A stretch of 36,367 nt of DNA, taken from contig DWYR01000015.1 in NCBI GenBank assembly GCA_019118565.1, forward strand, positions 1 through 36,367, written 5' to 3'. The stretch is from Candidatus Alistipes avicola (lineage in GTDB: Bacteria > Bacteroidota > Bacteroidia > Bacteroidales > Rikenellaceae). The position numbers and the translations under genes were made by a program. Shown here in pieces: positions 18,582 to 26,539 of the stretch. The notes beneath the pieces are model-generated. The model was not told where the DNA came from, did not search any database, and was given only the letters and a program-made list of their open reading frames with translations. Each line of letters starts with the position of its first letter. Positions within the stretch are counted from its first letter, which is position 1.

Positions 18582-18625
18582 GATAATTAACGGACAAAAA
18601 AATTAAAAAATAAAAACAAAGAATT

Positions 18626-18877
18626 ATGGCAAACCATAAGTCATCCGAAAAAAGAATTCGTCAGACTGTGACGAAGCGTGCACACAACCGTCTCTATCAC
18701 AAGACGGCACGCAACGCCGTGAAGGCTCTTCGCAACACGACCGAGAAGAGCGCAGCAGAGGCCCTGCTTCCGAAAGTTACCTCCATGTTGGACAAGTTGG
18801 CTAAACACCACATCGTTCACAAGAACAAGGCAGGTAACCTGAAGAGCGCACTGCAGTCGCACGTAAATGCCCTGTAA
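18626..18877 (+). CDS. rpsT: 30S ribosomal protein S20
   Basis: An 83-residue basic helical protein that binds 16S rRNA early in 30S assembly. Start MANHKSSEKRIRQT and the helical repeat NRLYHKTARNAVKALR, then HKNKAGNLKSALQSHV, match S20. The start is preceded by an A-rich leader with no Shine-Dalgarno sequence, typical of the phylum. It lies 201 bases after tRNA-Glu with the structured segment between, and no promoter of its own is visible. Confidence 0.97.
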   Translation: MANHKSSEKRIRQTVTKRAHNRLYHKTARNAVKALRNTTEKSAAEALLPKVTSMLDKLAKHHIVHKNKAGNLKSALQSHVNAL

Positions 18878-18896
18878 TTGACAGGTATAAAAACAA

Positions 18897-18929
18897 AAAA
18901 AAGACTTTCCTTGACGGAAAGTCTTTTTT
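18897..18929. terminator. terminator between rpsT and thiL
   Basis: Stem AAAGACTTTCC / GGAAAGTCTTT with a TTGAC loop, A-run before and T-run after; can serve both convergent genes. Confidence 0.88.
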
Positions 18930-18947
18930 GTTTTACCATTTCCACCC

Positions 18948-20000
18948 TTACTTCTCCGGGGCGGGAGTCTGCTCTGGGAATCCCTGTGCCTTCAGCCGGA
19001 TCTCACCACCGTCGGGCGTAACCAGATAAGCTCCGGTATTCTCGGCCGTGATATGGCCGATCACATCGATTCCGCCCATACGCATCACCTGCTCCTGCAT
19101 CGAAAGCGGCACGGTAAAGAGCAGTTCGTGATCCTCTCCGCCATTGAGTGCCGCTACAACCGGATCGGCATGGATCTCCTCGGCAAAAGCCGATGTCTGG
19201 CGGGCAATCGGAATCTTGTCCAGATAGATGCGGGCACCGCAACGGGAAGCCTTGCAAATCTGTATCAGATCACTGGCCAAACCGTCCGAGAGATCGATCA
19301 TCGAAGTAGGAACGATTCCCTCTTCAGTCAATGCCTCCACAATATCTTTCCGCGCAGAGGGTTTCAAGTAGCGCTGCAACAGATATTCGTATCCGTCGAA
19401 CTTCGGGGCAAGCTCCTTCGCCCCTTCCAACACCCGCTTCTCACGCTGCAAAAGGTGCAATCCCATATAGGCTGCCCCCAGGTCACCCGTGATGCAGATC
19501 AGATCGTTCAGTTTAGCTCCATCCCGATAGACCACCTTCTCTTTCGGGGCGCGTCCCAATGCCGTGACGTTGATAACCAACCCCGTCACCGAAGCCTTGA
19601 CATCGCCGCCCACCAAATCGACCCCCAACTCGTCGCAGGCGAAGCGGATCCCCTCGTAGAGGTCATCCAGCACCTCAACCGATATTTTGGACGACACACC
19701 GAGCGAGACGAGCAACTGTTCGGGACGGGCATTCATGGCCAGCAGGTCGCTCACCGCCTCGACAACAGCCTTGTAGCCCAGATGTTTCGGAGGGAAATAG
19801 GTCAAATCGAAATCGACCCCCTCCAACAGCAGGTCGGTCGTACAGAGCGTGACCTCGCCATCGGGAGCAGCCACAACAGCCGCATCATCCCCCACCCCGC
19901 GCAGGGTCGAGGCATTATGTTGTTTCAAATCGCGCGTAAGGCGATCGATCAATCCGAATTCGCCCAAAGTAACGATTTCGGTACGTTTCTTCTCAGCCAT
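18948..20000 (-). CDS. thiL: thiamine-monophosphate kinase
   Basis: Phosphorylates thiamine monophosphate to the active diphosphate. 350 residues from the chosen start. Family signs: GEFGLIDRLTR at the N-terminus, GVGDDAAVV, the metal-binding TTDLLLEGVDFDL, the KAVVEAVSDLLAMNA helix, VGGDVKAS, ITGDLGAAYMGL and IDLSDGLASDL. The frame is open 31 codons further upstream, but the extra residues are Arg/Gly-rich and unlike ThiL, and a Shine-Dalgarno GGAG lies 8 bases before the ATG at 20000. A -7-like TATTTTTG (complement 20149-20156) would give a leader of ~140 bases. No TPP riboswitch signature seen. Confidence 0.93.
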   Translation of the reverse strand: MAEKKRTEIVTLGEFGLIDRLTRDLKQHNASTLRGVGDDAAVVAAPDGEVTLCTTDLLLEGVDFDLTYFPPKHLGYKAVVEAVSDLLAMNARPEQLLVSLGVSSKISVEVLDDLYEGIRFACDELGVDLVGGDVKASVTGLVINVTALGRAPKEKVVYRDGAKLNDLICITGDLGAAYMGLHLLQREKRVLEGAKELAPKFDGYEYLLQRYLKPSARKDIVEALTEEGIVPTSMIDLSDGLASDLIQICKASRCGARIYLDKIPIARQTSAFAEEIHADPVVAALNGGEDHELLFTVPLSMQEQVMRMGGIDVIGHITAENTGAYLVTPDGGEIRLKAQGFPEQTPAPEK

Positions 20001-20392
20001 AGCAATATCTCCTTTTTTTCTCTCTTCAACGGGGATCCATCGATCGGCCCCTCGCGCCGTATGGCCGCGCGCCTCTCTCCGGCCCCGCAACACCCGAACA
20101 AGGGGTGCGATGCCTTAGGAAAAAAGCGACACCACCCGTTCGATTTTACAAAAATAGGAAAACTCGGCCGAATACGGACGACTTGAAGAGAAATAATAGA
20201 CACAACCAGGGCAGCAGCCACTACACCACCCCTCAGCACTCCAAGAATTCGGGTCCATGCGGCAAAGAATTCAATATTTCTTGCTATTTTTGTTCGAGGC
20301 ACCCTCGCCAGAACCTTCTGGGAGGAGGCTGTCAATGGATCAACAACCTGAATTCGAACCGCTGAGAAAGCGAAATCCGCCACCCGTACAGA
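20001..20392. other. thiL / S41 peptidase divergent intergenic region
   Basis: 392 bases. The thiL-proximal part (20035-20110) is very GC-rich and, read on the minus strand, contains CACCC-N7-GGGTG and CGCG-type stems. TATTTTTG on the minus strand (complement 20149-20156) and TATTTTTG on the plus strand (20285-20292) are candidate -7 boxes for the two genes, both without a clear -33. Open frames here look like shadows. Confidence 0.5.
20009..20012 (-). promoter_or_regulatory. thiL: Shine-Dalgarno sequence of thiL
   Basis: GGAG on the minus strand (AAAGGAGATATTGCT-ATG), 8 bases before the ATG. Unusual in this window and decisive for the start. Confidence 0.65.
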
Positions 20393-22201
20393 ATGAAGAA
20401 AGGAATCGCACTGACTTTTTTTTGCCTGGCTGCCTGCATAAGCAGCACATTCGGAGAGAGCCTCACCCCCTATGTCGCATTTGCCCGCACATACGGCATC
20501 GTCCGCTACTTCTCCCCAAACCCCTACACCCGGAACTGGTCGGAAAGCGACTGGATGAAGGTGTGTGCCCTGCTAGCCAACCGGGCCGAGACCCAGCCCC
20601 TGGAGGAGGTATTCAAACCGCTCGCCCCCACGCTGCTACTCTCGACAAGGGAGTCCTTGCCGGAGGAAGAGAAACCCGCGTCGAGCGCTGCGGCCAAATT
20701 TTACCGCTACAGCGGATCGGGCGTGCTGCATGTTCCGCTTCTCGCCCGAATATTCATACCCGGACTCGCGAACTACATCCCCTACTACAAACAACTCGTC
20801 CCCGTCTCCGAATGTCCGGACTCGATTACGGCTCCGGCAGCCAATCGATATTACAGCTATCCGGCGGGCGACGGCCGCTGGCTACAGATTCAACACGCAC
20901 TACCCAAAGAGCAGTTCGACAGAGGGGCAACGCATCGACTGCTTGCCGAAGCGAAAAAATACTGGGACTCACATCGGCTTGACGACAAAAACCTCTCCCC
21001 GAGGCGCCAGTTCATTTTCGGATTGTTGTCGGACAAGGCGGTTCGGGTAGCCGACCTGACCGTCCGCTGGAATGTGGTGCGCCACTTTTACCCCTACTAC
21101 GAGGAGGAGGATCTCGGCTGGGATCGCCAACTGGAACTCTACCTGCAACAGGCCGTTCAGATAGACCTCGTGGACTCTTTCGAGGAGCTTCTCGCCTGGT
21201 ACGACCTTCTCTGCCGCTTTTTCAATCCGGTGAAGGACGGCCACCTTTTCGTGCGCAGAGACATGAGGCTCTCGGCCCTCCAGACGACCTATCTGCCCGA
21301 ATATCATGCAGCGGTCGAAACGTGCGTCGTAAACGACACGCTGCTCGTCCGCACGCAGGCCGATGAGGCCGAATCCTGGCGCATGCTTCTCTCCCTCGAC
21401 GGTCGGCCACCCCTCGAAAGGCTGCAAGCCTGCCGCGCCGCCACAAACGCCGCCACGCCGGCACACCGCGACCGACTGGCGGTCGACAAACTCTTCGCCT
21501 CCCCGGAATACGGCACCCCGTTCATCATCGAAAGCTGCGACCTTTCGGGAGACGTACGCCGGGATACGCTTTACGCCCAACGCACCGACGGGCCGCTCTC
21601 CCGACGGGACAACCCGCCTCTGCACCAATACGACAACGGGGTTCTCTACCTCGATGCCACCTCGCCCGAATTGAGCGAGAAACGCTTTCTGGCAGCTCTG
21701 ACACCCGACATCAAAGCTCTCTGTTTCGATCTGCGCGGGCTCCCCTCCCTCCAATTCGAAGCGATTTTGGCTCATCTGATCCCTGCCGATGCGAAGGCTC
21801 CGGCCACCGAGGTCCCGATCAACTGCCTCCCCTTTCAACAGGGTATCTCGTGGCGAATCGAGGCGGAGACCTTACCGGCAAAATCGCCCCTCATCGCCCT
21901 GCCACCCATCTTTTTATGCGATGGCAGCACCGTCAGCTGGGGCGAAACCATCCTCATGATGGTCCGCCACTACAAACTGGGGGTGATCGTCGGCCAAACG
22001 ACGGCCGGCACCACCGGAGACATGACTCAGTTCGACCTCCCGCTGTTCCCCTTCACCATGCCCTGCATGCGCATGCAGGGCATGGATCGTGAGCAGCACC
22101 ACGCCCGGGGTATTCTTCCCGATCGCATCATTCCGCTCCAGGCCCATGACCTCATGAGCGGTCACGACAGAACTCTGGAGGCCGCGCTGAAGAGCCGATA
22201 G
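20393..22201 (+). CDS. secreted S41-family peptidase
   Basis: 602 residues. The N-terminus MKKGIALTFFCLAAC is a signal peptide; LAAC at 12-15 could be a lipobox (acyl C15), otherwise cleavage near residue 21. The C-terminal ~180 residues are an S41 (tail-specific/tricorn-core type) peptidase domain: LCFDLRGLPS, then GSTVSWGETILMMVRHYKLG with likely nucleophile S515, then VGQTTAGTTGD, corresponding to the usual TAGTNG. The N-terminal ~200 residues (TPYVAFARTYGIVRYFSPNP) and a second WNVVRHFYPYYEEEDLGWD segment resemble the helical region preceding S41 domains in Bacteroidota; a PDZ domain is not obvious. Target proteins unknown. Monocistronic. Confidence 0.8.
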   Translation: MKKGIALTFFCLAACISSTFGESLTPYVAFARTYGIVRYFSPNPYTRNWSESDWMKVCALLANRAETQPLEEVFKPLAPTLLLSTRESLPEEEKPASSAAAKFYRYSGSGVLHVPLLARIFIPGLANYIPYYKQLVPVSECPDSITAPAANRYYSYPAGDGRWLQIQHALPKEQFDRGATHRLLAEAKKYWDSHRLDDKNLSPRRQFIFGLLSDKAVRVADLTVRWNVVRHFYPYYEEEDLGWDRQLELYLQQAVQIDLVDSFEELLAWYDLLCRFFNPVKDGHLFVRRDMRLSALQTTYLPEYHAAVETCVVNDTLLVRTQADEAESWRMLLSLDGRPPLERLQACRAATNAATPAHRDRLAVDKLFASPEYGTPFIIESCDLSGDVRRDTLYAQRTDGPLSRRDNPPLHQYDNGVLYLDATSPELSEKRFLAALTPDIKALCFDLRGLPSLQFEAILAHLIPADAKAPATEVPINCLPFQQGISWRIEAETLPAKSPLIALPPIFLCDGSTVSWGETILMMVRHYKLGVIVGQTTAGTTGDMTQFDLPLFPFTMPCMRMQGMDREQHHARGILPDRIIPLQAHDLMSGHDRTLEAALKSR

Positions 22202-22301
22202 CCCCACTCTCGGGCAGATCGTACAGATGCGACAGACCGCCAAAACCAGCCTGTGTACAATAAATATGGGAAAACTTTGTCGTTGCGACCGAAAAATCGA
22301 C

Positions 22302-22309
22302 TATATTTG
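22302..22309 (+). promoter_or_regulatory. promoter -7 box of adk
   Basis: TATATTTG, with TTTG at 22276-22279; the spacing of 22 is slightly long. ATG follows 33 bases later. Confidence 0.6.
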
Positions 22310-22342
22310 TTGGCGTAAAAAATTCAAACCACACATACGACC

Positions 22343-22915
22343 ATGTTGAATATCGTTTTGTTCGGAGCTCCGGGATGCGGCAAAGGAACGCAAGCCTCGC
22401 TGCTCAAAGAGAAGTACGGAATCGATCACGTATCGACCGGCGAAGTGATCCGCGATCAGATAGCACGGGGAACCCAATTGGGAAAAGAGATGGAATCCTA
22501 CACCTCGCAGGGCAAACTGGCTCCCGACCAGATTGTCATCGACATGATAGACCACTATGTAACGGAACACCAGCACGCCAAAGGCAACATCTTCGACGGA
22601 TTCCCGCGCACGATCCACCAGGCCGAAGAGTTCGATCGTCTGCTCACGGCCCGCGGACTGAAAATCGACAAGATGATCTACTTCGATGTACCCGAAGAGG
22701 AGTTGGTAAAACGTATCCTGCTGCGCAGCAAGGAGTCGGGACGCGCCGACGACGCATCGGAGGAGGTGATCCGCAAACGTATCGAAGTATATCGCGAACA
22801 GACCGCCGTGGTAGCCAAATTCTACGCGGCTCAAGGGAAATATGCCGAAGTAAACGGCCTGGGACAGATCGACGAGGTATTCGGCCGCATTTGCCAGATC
22901 ATCGATTCGATCTAA
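22343..22915 (+). CDS. adk: adenylate kinase (short form)
   Basis: Interconverts ATP + AMP and 2 ADP. 190 residues: Walker A GAPGCGKGT (8-16), AMP-binding VSTGEVIRDQI, NIFDGFPRT and the arginines of the RKRIEVYREQT block. The LID is short and lacks zinc cysteines, as in the short-form enzymes. It stands alone between its promoter and a terminator. Confidence 0.98.
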   Translation: MLNIVLFGAPGCGKGTQASLLKEKYGIDHVSTGEVIRDQIARGTQLGKEMESYTSQGKLAPDQIVIDMIDHYVTEHQHAKGNIFDGFPRTIHQAEEFDRLLTARGLKIDKMIYFDVPEEELVKRILLRSKESGRADDASEEVIRKRIEVYREQTAVVAKFYAAQGKYAEVNGLGQIDEVFGRICQIIDSI

Positions 22916-22938
22916 TCGCAAGATGCAATAAACCATTT

Positions 22939-22969
22939 AAAAAGGGCGGGGCGTGTGCCGTCCTTTTTT
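22939..22969 (+). terminator. terminator after adk
   Basis: A-rich plus GGGCGG paired with CCGTCC (one G-U), 8-base loop, six T. Confidence 0.8.
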
Positions 22970-23046
22970 GTTCCGGATCGCCCCCTCTTCCAGACCAAAC
23001 ATTGCAAAAAAAAGAGGTGGAAATAGGTGATTTACATTTTTTTTAC

Positions 23047-23054
23047 TACCTTTG
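23047..23054 (+). promoter_or_regulatory. promoter -7 box of rpsF-rpsR-rplI
   Basis: TACCTTTG, full match; no clear -33. Transcription would begin near 23059, giving a short (~36 base) A/T-rich leader. Confidence 0.65.
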
Positions 23055-23094
23055 CAACCGCTATAAAGTATATTAACCTAATTAACAAACAATT

Positions 23095-23439
23095 ATGAAC
23101 AATTACGAAGCCGTTTTCATTGTCACGCCGGTTCTTTCCGATACGCAGGTGAAAGAGGTAGCTGACAAATTCCAGGGTGTCATCACCGGGAACGGGGGTC
23201 AGATTGTGAACTCTGAGGCTTGGGGCTTGAGAAAGCTCGCCTACCCGATTCAAAAGAAGACCACCGGATTCTATTTCTTGCTCGAATTCACCGGTGAGGG
23301 TTCGATCGTAAACACGCTCGAGACGCAGTTCCGCCGCGATGAGCGCGTAATCCGTTTCTTAACTTTCAAGCAGGACAAATACGCCGTAGAGTACTCGGAG
23401 AAACGTCGTGCGAAACTTTCTAACAAATCGGAGGAATAA
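23095..23439 (+). CDS. rpsF: 30S ribosomal protein S6
   Basis: A 114-residue partner of S18 on the 30S platform. Start [16 protein letters not shown], middle [23 protein letters not shown] and [12 protein letters not shown] match S6. Its leader has no Shine-Dalgarno sequence. In Bacteroidota ribosomes S6, S18 and S21 form the pocket that hides the 16S anti-Shine-Dalgarno tail, which is relevant to the next two genes. Confidence 0.97.
   Translation: MNNYEAVFIVTPVLSDTQVKEVADKFQGVITGNGGQIVNSEAWGLRKLAYPIQKKTTGFYFLLEFTGEGSIVNTLETQFRRDERVIRFLTFKQDKYAVEYSEKRRAKLSNKSEE
23430..23434 (+). promoter_or_regulatory. rpsR: Shine-Dalgarno sequence of rpsR
   Basis: GGAGG inside the last codons of rpsF, 7 bases before the rpsR ATG: ideal spacing. 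Few other genes in the window have one. Confidence 0.75.
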
Positions 23440-23441
23440 TC

Positions 23442-23720
23442 ATGGCACAGGAGAACAAAAACCAGTCTGAAATCAGATACCTCAACCCCGTTTCGGTTGA
23501 TGTAAAGAAGAAAAAATATTGCCGTTTCAAGAAACTCGGCATCAAATACGTGGACTACAAGGACGGTGAGTTCCTCAAGAAGTTCCTCAACGAGCAGGGT
23601 AAGATTCTGCCCCGCCGTCTGACCGGTACTTCGCAGAAATTCCAGAAGAAAGTGGCTCAGGCCGTAAAACGCGCACGCCACCTGGCTATCCTGCCCTTCG
23701 TAACCGATTGCATGAAATAA
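23442..23720 (+). CDS. rpsR: 30S ribosomal protein S18
   Basis: 92 residues. The S18 core is clear: [31 protein letters not shown] and a basic tail [19 protein letters not shown]. It starts 2 bases after the rpsF stop, with GGAGG 7 bases ahead of the ATG. Binds S6 and 16S rRNA. Confidence 0.97.
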   Translation: MAQENKNQSEIRYLNPVSVDVKKKKYCRFKKLGIKYVDYKDGEFLKKFLNEQGKILPRRLTGTSQKFQKKVAQAVKRARHLAILPFVTDCMK

Positions 23721-23725
23721 TAAAG

Positions 23726-23731
23726 AGGAGG
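23726..23731 (+). promoter_or_regulatory. rplI: Shine-Dalgarno sequence of rplI
   Basis: AGGAGG, 7 bases before the rplI ATG: the strongest such site in the window. Confidence 0.78.
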
Positions 23732-23738
23732 AAGAACC

Positions 23739-24179
23739 ATGGAAGTAATTCTGATCAAAGATATCGAGAAACTGGGTTACGCCAACGACATCGTTAACGT
23801 AAAGCCCGGCTATGCAAACAACTACCTGATTCCGCAGGGCTACGCAAAAGCAGCTACCGCTGCCGCCAAGAAAGTCCTCGCAGAGAACCTCAAACAGCGT
23901 GCTCACAAGGATGCCAAGATCCTGGCTGACGCTCAGGCTCTGGCCGAGAAGATTGCCAACCTGCCGTTGGTAATCGCAGCCAAAGCCGAGGAGGGCAAGA
24001 TCTTCGGTTCGATCACCTCTGCCGACCTGGCTGAGGCTCTTGCTGCCAAAGGCATCGAGATCGACCGCAAGGGTATCATCGTAGAGGCAGTCAAGACCCT
24101 CGGCGAGTACGAGGCTACCGTAAAACTGCACCGCGATGTAAAGGCTACGATCAAATTCAGCGTTGTTGCCGAGGAGTAA
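23739..24179 (+). CDS. rplI: 50S ribosomal protein L9
   Basis: 146 residues. The N-terminal rRNA-binding domain MEVILIKDIEKLGYANDIVNVKPGY.NNYLIP is diagnostic, followed by the Ala/Lys-rich connecting helix (~40-75) and a C-terminal domain with GKIFGSITSADLAEAL. Third gene of the S6-S18-L9 operon, 18 bases after rpsR, preceded by a full Shine-Dalgarno sequence. Confidence 0.98.
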   Translation: MEVILIKDIEKLGYANDIVNVKPGYANNYLIPQGYAKAATAAAKKVLAENLKQRAHKDAKILADAQALAEKIANLPLVIAAKAEEGKIFGSITSADLAEALAAKGIEIDRKGIIVEAVKTLGEYEATVKLHRDVKATIKFSVVAEE

Positions 24180-24201
24180 TCCGACAACATTCCGCGATAC
24201 G

Positions 24202-24234
24202 AAAAGCCGACTCTCATGAGAGTCGGCTTTTTTT
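24202..24234 (+). terminator. terminator after rplI
   Basis: Thirteen-base arms AAAAGCCGACTCT / AGAGTCGGCTTTT around CATG, then more T. Confidence 0.9.
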
Positions 24235-24280
24235 ATACCCTTCCGAACGTTCCGCCTCTCAGGAAAACTCGCCGGACAAA

Positions 24281-24313
24281 TTTGCATTTACCACCCCTCT
24301 TTTCGTATCTTTG
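24281..24313 (+). promoter_or_regulatory. promoter of recF
   Basis: TTTG 24281-24284, 21 bases, TATCTTTG 24306-24313. Start of transcription near 24318 fixes ATG 24342 as the recF start. Confidence 0.8.
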
Positions 24314-24341
24314 CAATAACAATCACCAACCGCACATTGTC

Positions 24342-25430
24342 ATGCAACTCGAAAAACTGTCGCTTATCAACTTCAAGAACATCCCGGAGGAGGAGATCGA
24401 GCTGCACGCCGGTATCAACTGCTTCGTAGGTGACAACGGAGCCGGCAAGACCAATGTGATCGATGCGGTCTACTTCCTGTCGATGTGTAAATCAGCGCTT
24501 TCGATGACCGACGGCCAGTGCATCCGTCACGAAAGCGACTTTTTCCTGCTCGACGGCCAGTATCGCACCGATGCGGACCGACGGGAAAACATCGTCTGCT
24601 CGTTCTCTCGCAAAGGAGGTAAAGTATTCAAACGCAACGGGAAAGAGTACGAACGGCTCTCCGAGCACGTGGGGTTGATCCCCGTCGTCATCGTCTCTCC
24701 ATCCGACACGATGCTTATCAGCGATGCGGCCGACGAACGACGCCGCTACCTGAACAGTTTTATCTCGCAACTCGATCGCAGTTACCTCACGGCCCTGGTC
24801 CGTTACAACGCCGTACTGGGTGAACGCAACAAACTGCTCAAGATCTCCCGCGACGAGGAGATGCTCTCAGTATATGACCACCAGCTGATCGAACATGGAC
24901 GGACGATCTTCCGCAAGCGGGCCGAGATTATCGCCCGCATGGAGCCGGAGGTGGCCCGATTCTATCGGATCCTCTCGGAAGACAAGGAGGAGGTACAGCT
25001 TGCCTACAAATCGGAATTGCACGACCGCCCCTTCGAGGAGTTGTTGCAGGCTGCCCGCGAAAAGGATTTTATCAACGGGTTTACCACCTCGGGAATCCAC
25101 CGCGACGATCTGGTGCTGCGCATCGGCGGCTACCCGCTCCGCAAATACGGCTCCCAAGGTCAACAGAAATCGTTTTTGATCGCCCTCAAATTGGCACAGC
25201 ACACCTTGGTGGCAGAGAGTAAACAGGAGCAACCTATCCTCTTGCTGGACGACCTTTTCGACAAGCTCGACGCAGGCCGGGTCGAGCAGCTGATCCGTCT
25301 GGTCGGAGACGGAAGTTTCGGTCAGATCTTCATCACCGACTGCAACCCAACCCGATTGAGAACCATTCTGGACAAGACGGGCGATGAATACGTACTCTTT
25401 ACGGTAAAAAACGGAGGTATCTCGCGATGA
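24342..25430 (+). CDS. recF: DNA replication and repair protein RecF
   Basis: A 362-residue SMC-like ATPase that acts at gaps in single-stranded DNA to help load RecA. MQLEKLSLINFKN starts the protein; Walker A GDNGAGKT is at 30-37, the ABC signature KYGSQGQQKSFLIALKLAQ and Walker B PILLLDDLFDKLD are near the C-terminus. The frame is open for 42 more codons upstream, but that region contains the rplI terminator and the promoter. Its stop overlaps the next gene's start by 4 bases. Confidence 0.95.
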   Translation: MQLEKLSLINFKNIPEEEIELHAGINCFVGDNGAGKTNVIDAVYFLSMCKSALSMTDGQCIRHESDFFLLDGQYRTDADRRENIVCSFSRKGGKVFKRNGKEYERLSEHVGLIPVVIVSPSDTMLISDAADERRRYLNSFISQLDRSYLTALVRYNAVLGERNKLLKISRDEEMLSVYDHQLIEHGRTIFRKRAEIIARMEPEVARFYRILSEDKEEVQLAYKSELHDRPFEELLQAAREKDFINGFTTSGIHRDDLVLRIGGYPLRKYGSQGQQKSFLIALKLAQHTLVAESKQEQPILLLDDLFDKLDAGRVEQLIRLVGDGSFGQIFITDCNPTRLRTILDKTGDEYVLFTVKNGGISR

Positions 25431-25717
25431 AACGGAGCAAGACACAACCGATCGGAGTGTTGCTGGAGGAATTTTTCCAGCGGCCATACGTTGCGGCCAA
25501 AGTTGCCGAAGGCCGCCTGCACGACACATGGCGGGAGATCGTCGGCGAGGAGGCCGACCGTGAAACGACCGAACTGCGCCTCGAAAACCACATCCTCCAT
25601 GTCCGGATCCGTTCGAGTATCCTGCGCAGCGAACTCTTCTACCAACGCGAGGCCCTCAAGGAGGAGATCAACCGACGGTCGAAAATCCGGATTGTCCATG
25701 CGGTCGTCATCCGCTGA
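25427..25717 (+). CDS. DUF721 (DciA-like) protein
   Basis: A 96-residue protein translationally coupled to recF (ATGA overlap). The pattern LHDTWREIVGEEADRETTELRLENHILHVRI and SSILRSELFYQREALKEEIN is that of DUF721, related to DciA, which helps load the replicative helicase in bacteria lacking DnaC/DnaI. The recF-DUF721 pairing is common and supports a role in replication. Function in this phylum is inferred from the family. Confidence 0.8.
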   Translation: MKRSKTQPIGVLLEEFFQRPYVAAKVAEGRLHDTWREIVGEEADRETTELRLENHILHVRIRSSILRSELFYQREALKEEINRRSKIRIVHAVVIR

Positions 25718-25784
25718 GCCGCTCTTTTTCATCCCATTCCACACACAATTTTTCGGATCGTTGGTTTTTTTCAAAGAAAAAATG

Positions 25785-25792
25785 TATTTTTG
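25785..25792 (+). promoter_or_regulatory. promoter -7 box of TPR protein-ribH
   Basis: TATTTTTG with only a partial -33 (TTG at 25761-25763). ATG follows 43 bases later. Confidence 0.5.
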
Positions 25793-25835
25793 CACGTTAC
25801 TATCGAAAAAATCAAACTAAAAACCTCTTCGTTCT

Positions 25836-26522
25836 ATGAATACGAAAAATGAGCAGGAAGGCCTCGGCGCAGCTTTGGGCAAAACGGAAATGTTCTTCGA
25901 GAAAAACAGTAAAAAGGTAATTTACCTGTTGCTCGCCCTTTTCGTGATTGCCGCCGCGATCTTCGGATATCGGCAGTTGATCGCACAGCCCCGCGACGGG
26001 AAAGCAGCCGAGATGATGGCTCAGGCTCAATACCGTTTCGAGTCCGAAGCACCGGACTATACACTGGCCCTCGAAGGCGATGCAAACGGTCCCGGATTTC
26101 TGGATGTGATCGAACAGTATGGATCCACTCCGGCAGGCAATCTGGCCAAACATTATGCAGGGATCTGCTACCTGCAGCTGGGCGATTTGGATAATGCGGC
26201 AACCTACCTGGCCAAATACAAACCAGCCAAAGGGATCCCCGCACAGATCATCAACGCGCAGAATCTGGGTCTGCAAGGCGACGTTGCCGTAGAGAAAGGT
26301 GATTACGCAACAGCTATCAAGTTCTTCGAGAAAGCAGTTAAAGCCTCGGAAAACAACCTGACCGCTCCGACGTACCTGCGTAAAGCGGCCCTGGCAGCCA
26401 AAGCAATGGGCAACACAGATCAGGCCATCGAACTCGTTGAGCGCATCTATACGGAGTTTCCCGCTTCGGCCGAAGCTCGTAATGCCGAGAAGTTGATCGG
26501 CTCGTTCCAGCAGGAGAAATAA
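25836..26522 (+). CDS. inner-membrane tetratricopeptide repeat protein
   Basis: 228 residues. A ~25-residue cytoplasmic start, one membrane helix at ~28-46 (VIYLLLALFVIAAAIFGYRQL), then a periplasmic solenoid with TPR motifs (AKHYAGICYLQLGDLDNAATYLAKY; LGLQGDVAVEKGDYATAIKFFEKAV; RKAALAAKAMGNTDQAIELVERIYTEFP). The topology resembles YfgM-type proteins that interact with the Sec/chaperone network, but I cannot assign that role here. ribH follows after 17 bases, so the two share a transcript. Confidence 0.8.
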   Translation: MNTKNEQEGLGAALGKTEMFFEKNSKKVIYLLLALFVIAAAIFGYRQLIAQPRDGKAAEMMAQAQYRFESEAPDYTLALEGDANGPGFLDVIEQYGSTPAGNLAKHYAGICYLQLGDLDNAATYLAKYKPAKGIPAQIINAQNLGLQGDVAVEKGDYATAIKFFEKAVKASENNLTAPTYLRKAALAAKAMGNTDQAIELVERIYTEFPASAEARNAEKLIGSFQQEK

Positions 26523-26539
26523 TCCGCGACAGAACAAAA

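Noticed and set aside
18425..18625. tmRNA, SRP RNA or RNase P RNA
   Set aside because: Lacks their conserved sequences and the length does not fit.
20001..20093. N-terminal extension of ThiL by 31 residues
   Set aside because: Arg/Gly-rich, unlike ThiL, and a Shine-Dalgarno sequence points to the ATG at 20000.
20001..20150. TPP riboswitch upstream of thiL
   Set aside because: The conserved CUGAGA and downstream ACCUGA-type elements are absent on the thiL strand.
19949..20383. 144-codon minus-strand frame upstream of thiL with a hydrophobic stretch
   Set aside because: Overlaps the thiL start, has no promoter or ribosome site in place, and its GC-rich half has no protein-like composition.
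23055..23094. S6:S18-binding leader RNA in front of rpsF
   Set aside because: A CCG is present at 23058-23060, but the predicted transcript starts about there and no supporting hairpin is visible.
24216..24341. 42-codon upstream extension of RecF
   Set aside because: Contains the rplI terminator and the recF promoter; RecF proteins begin at MQLEKLSL-type residues.
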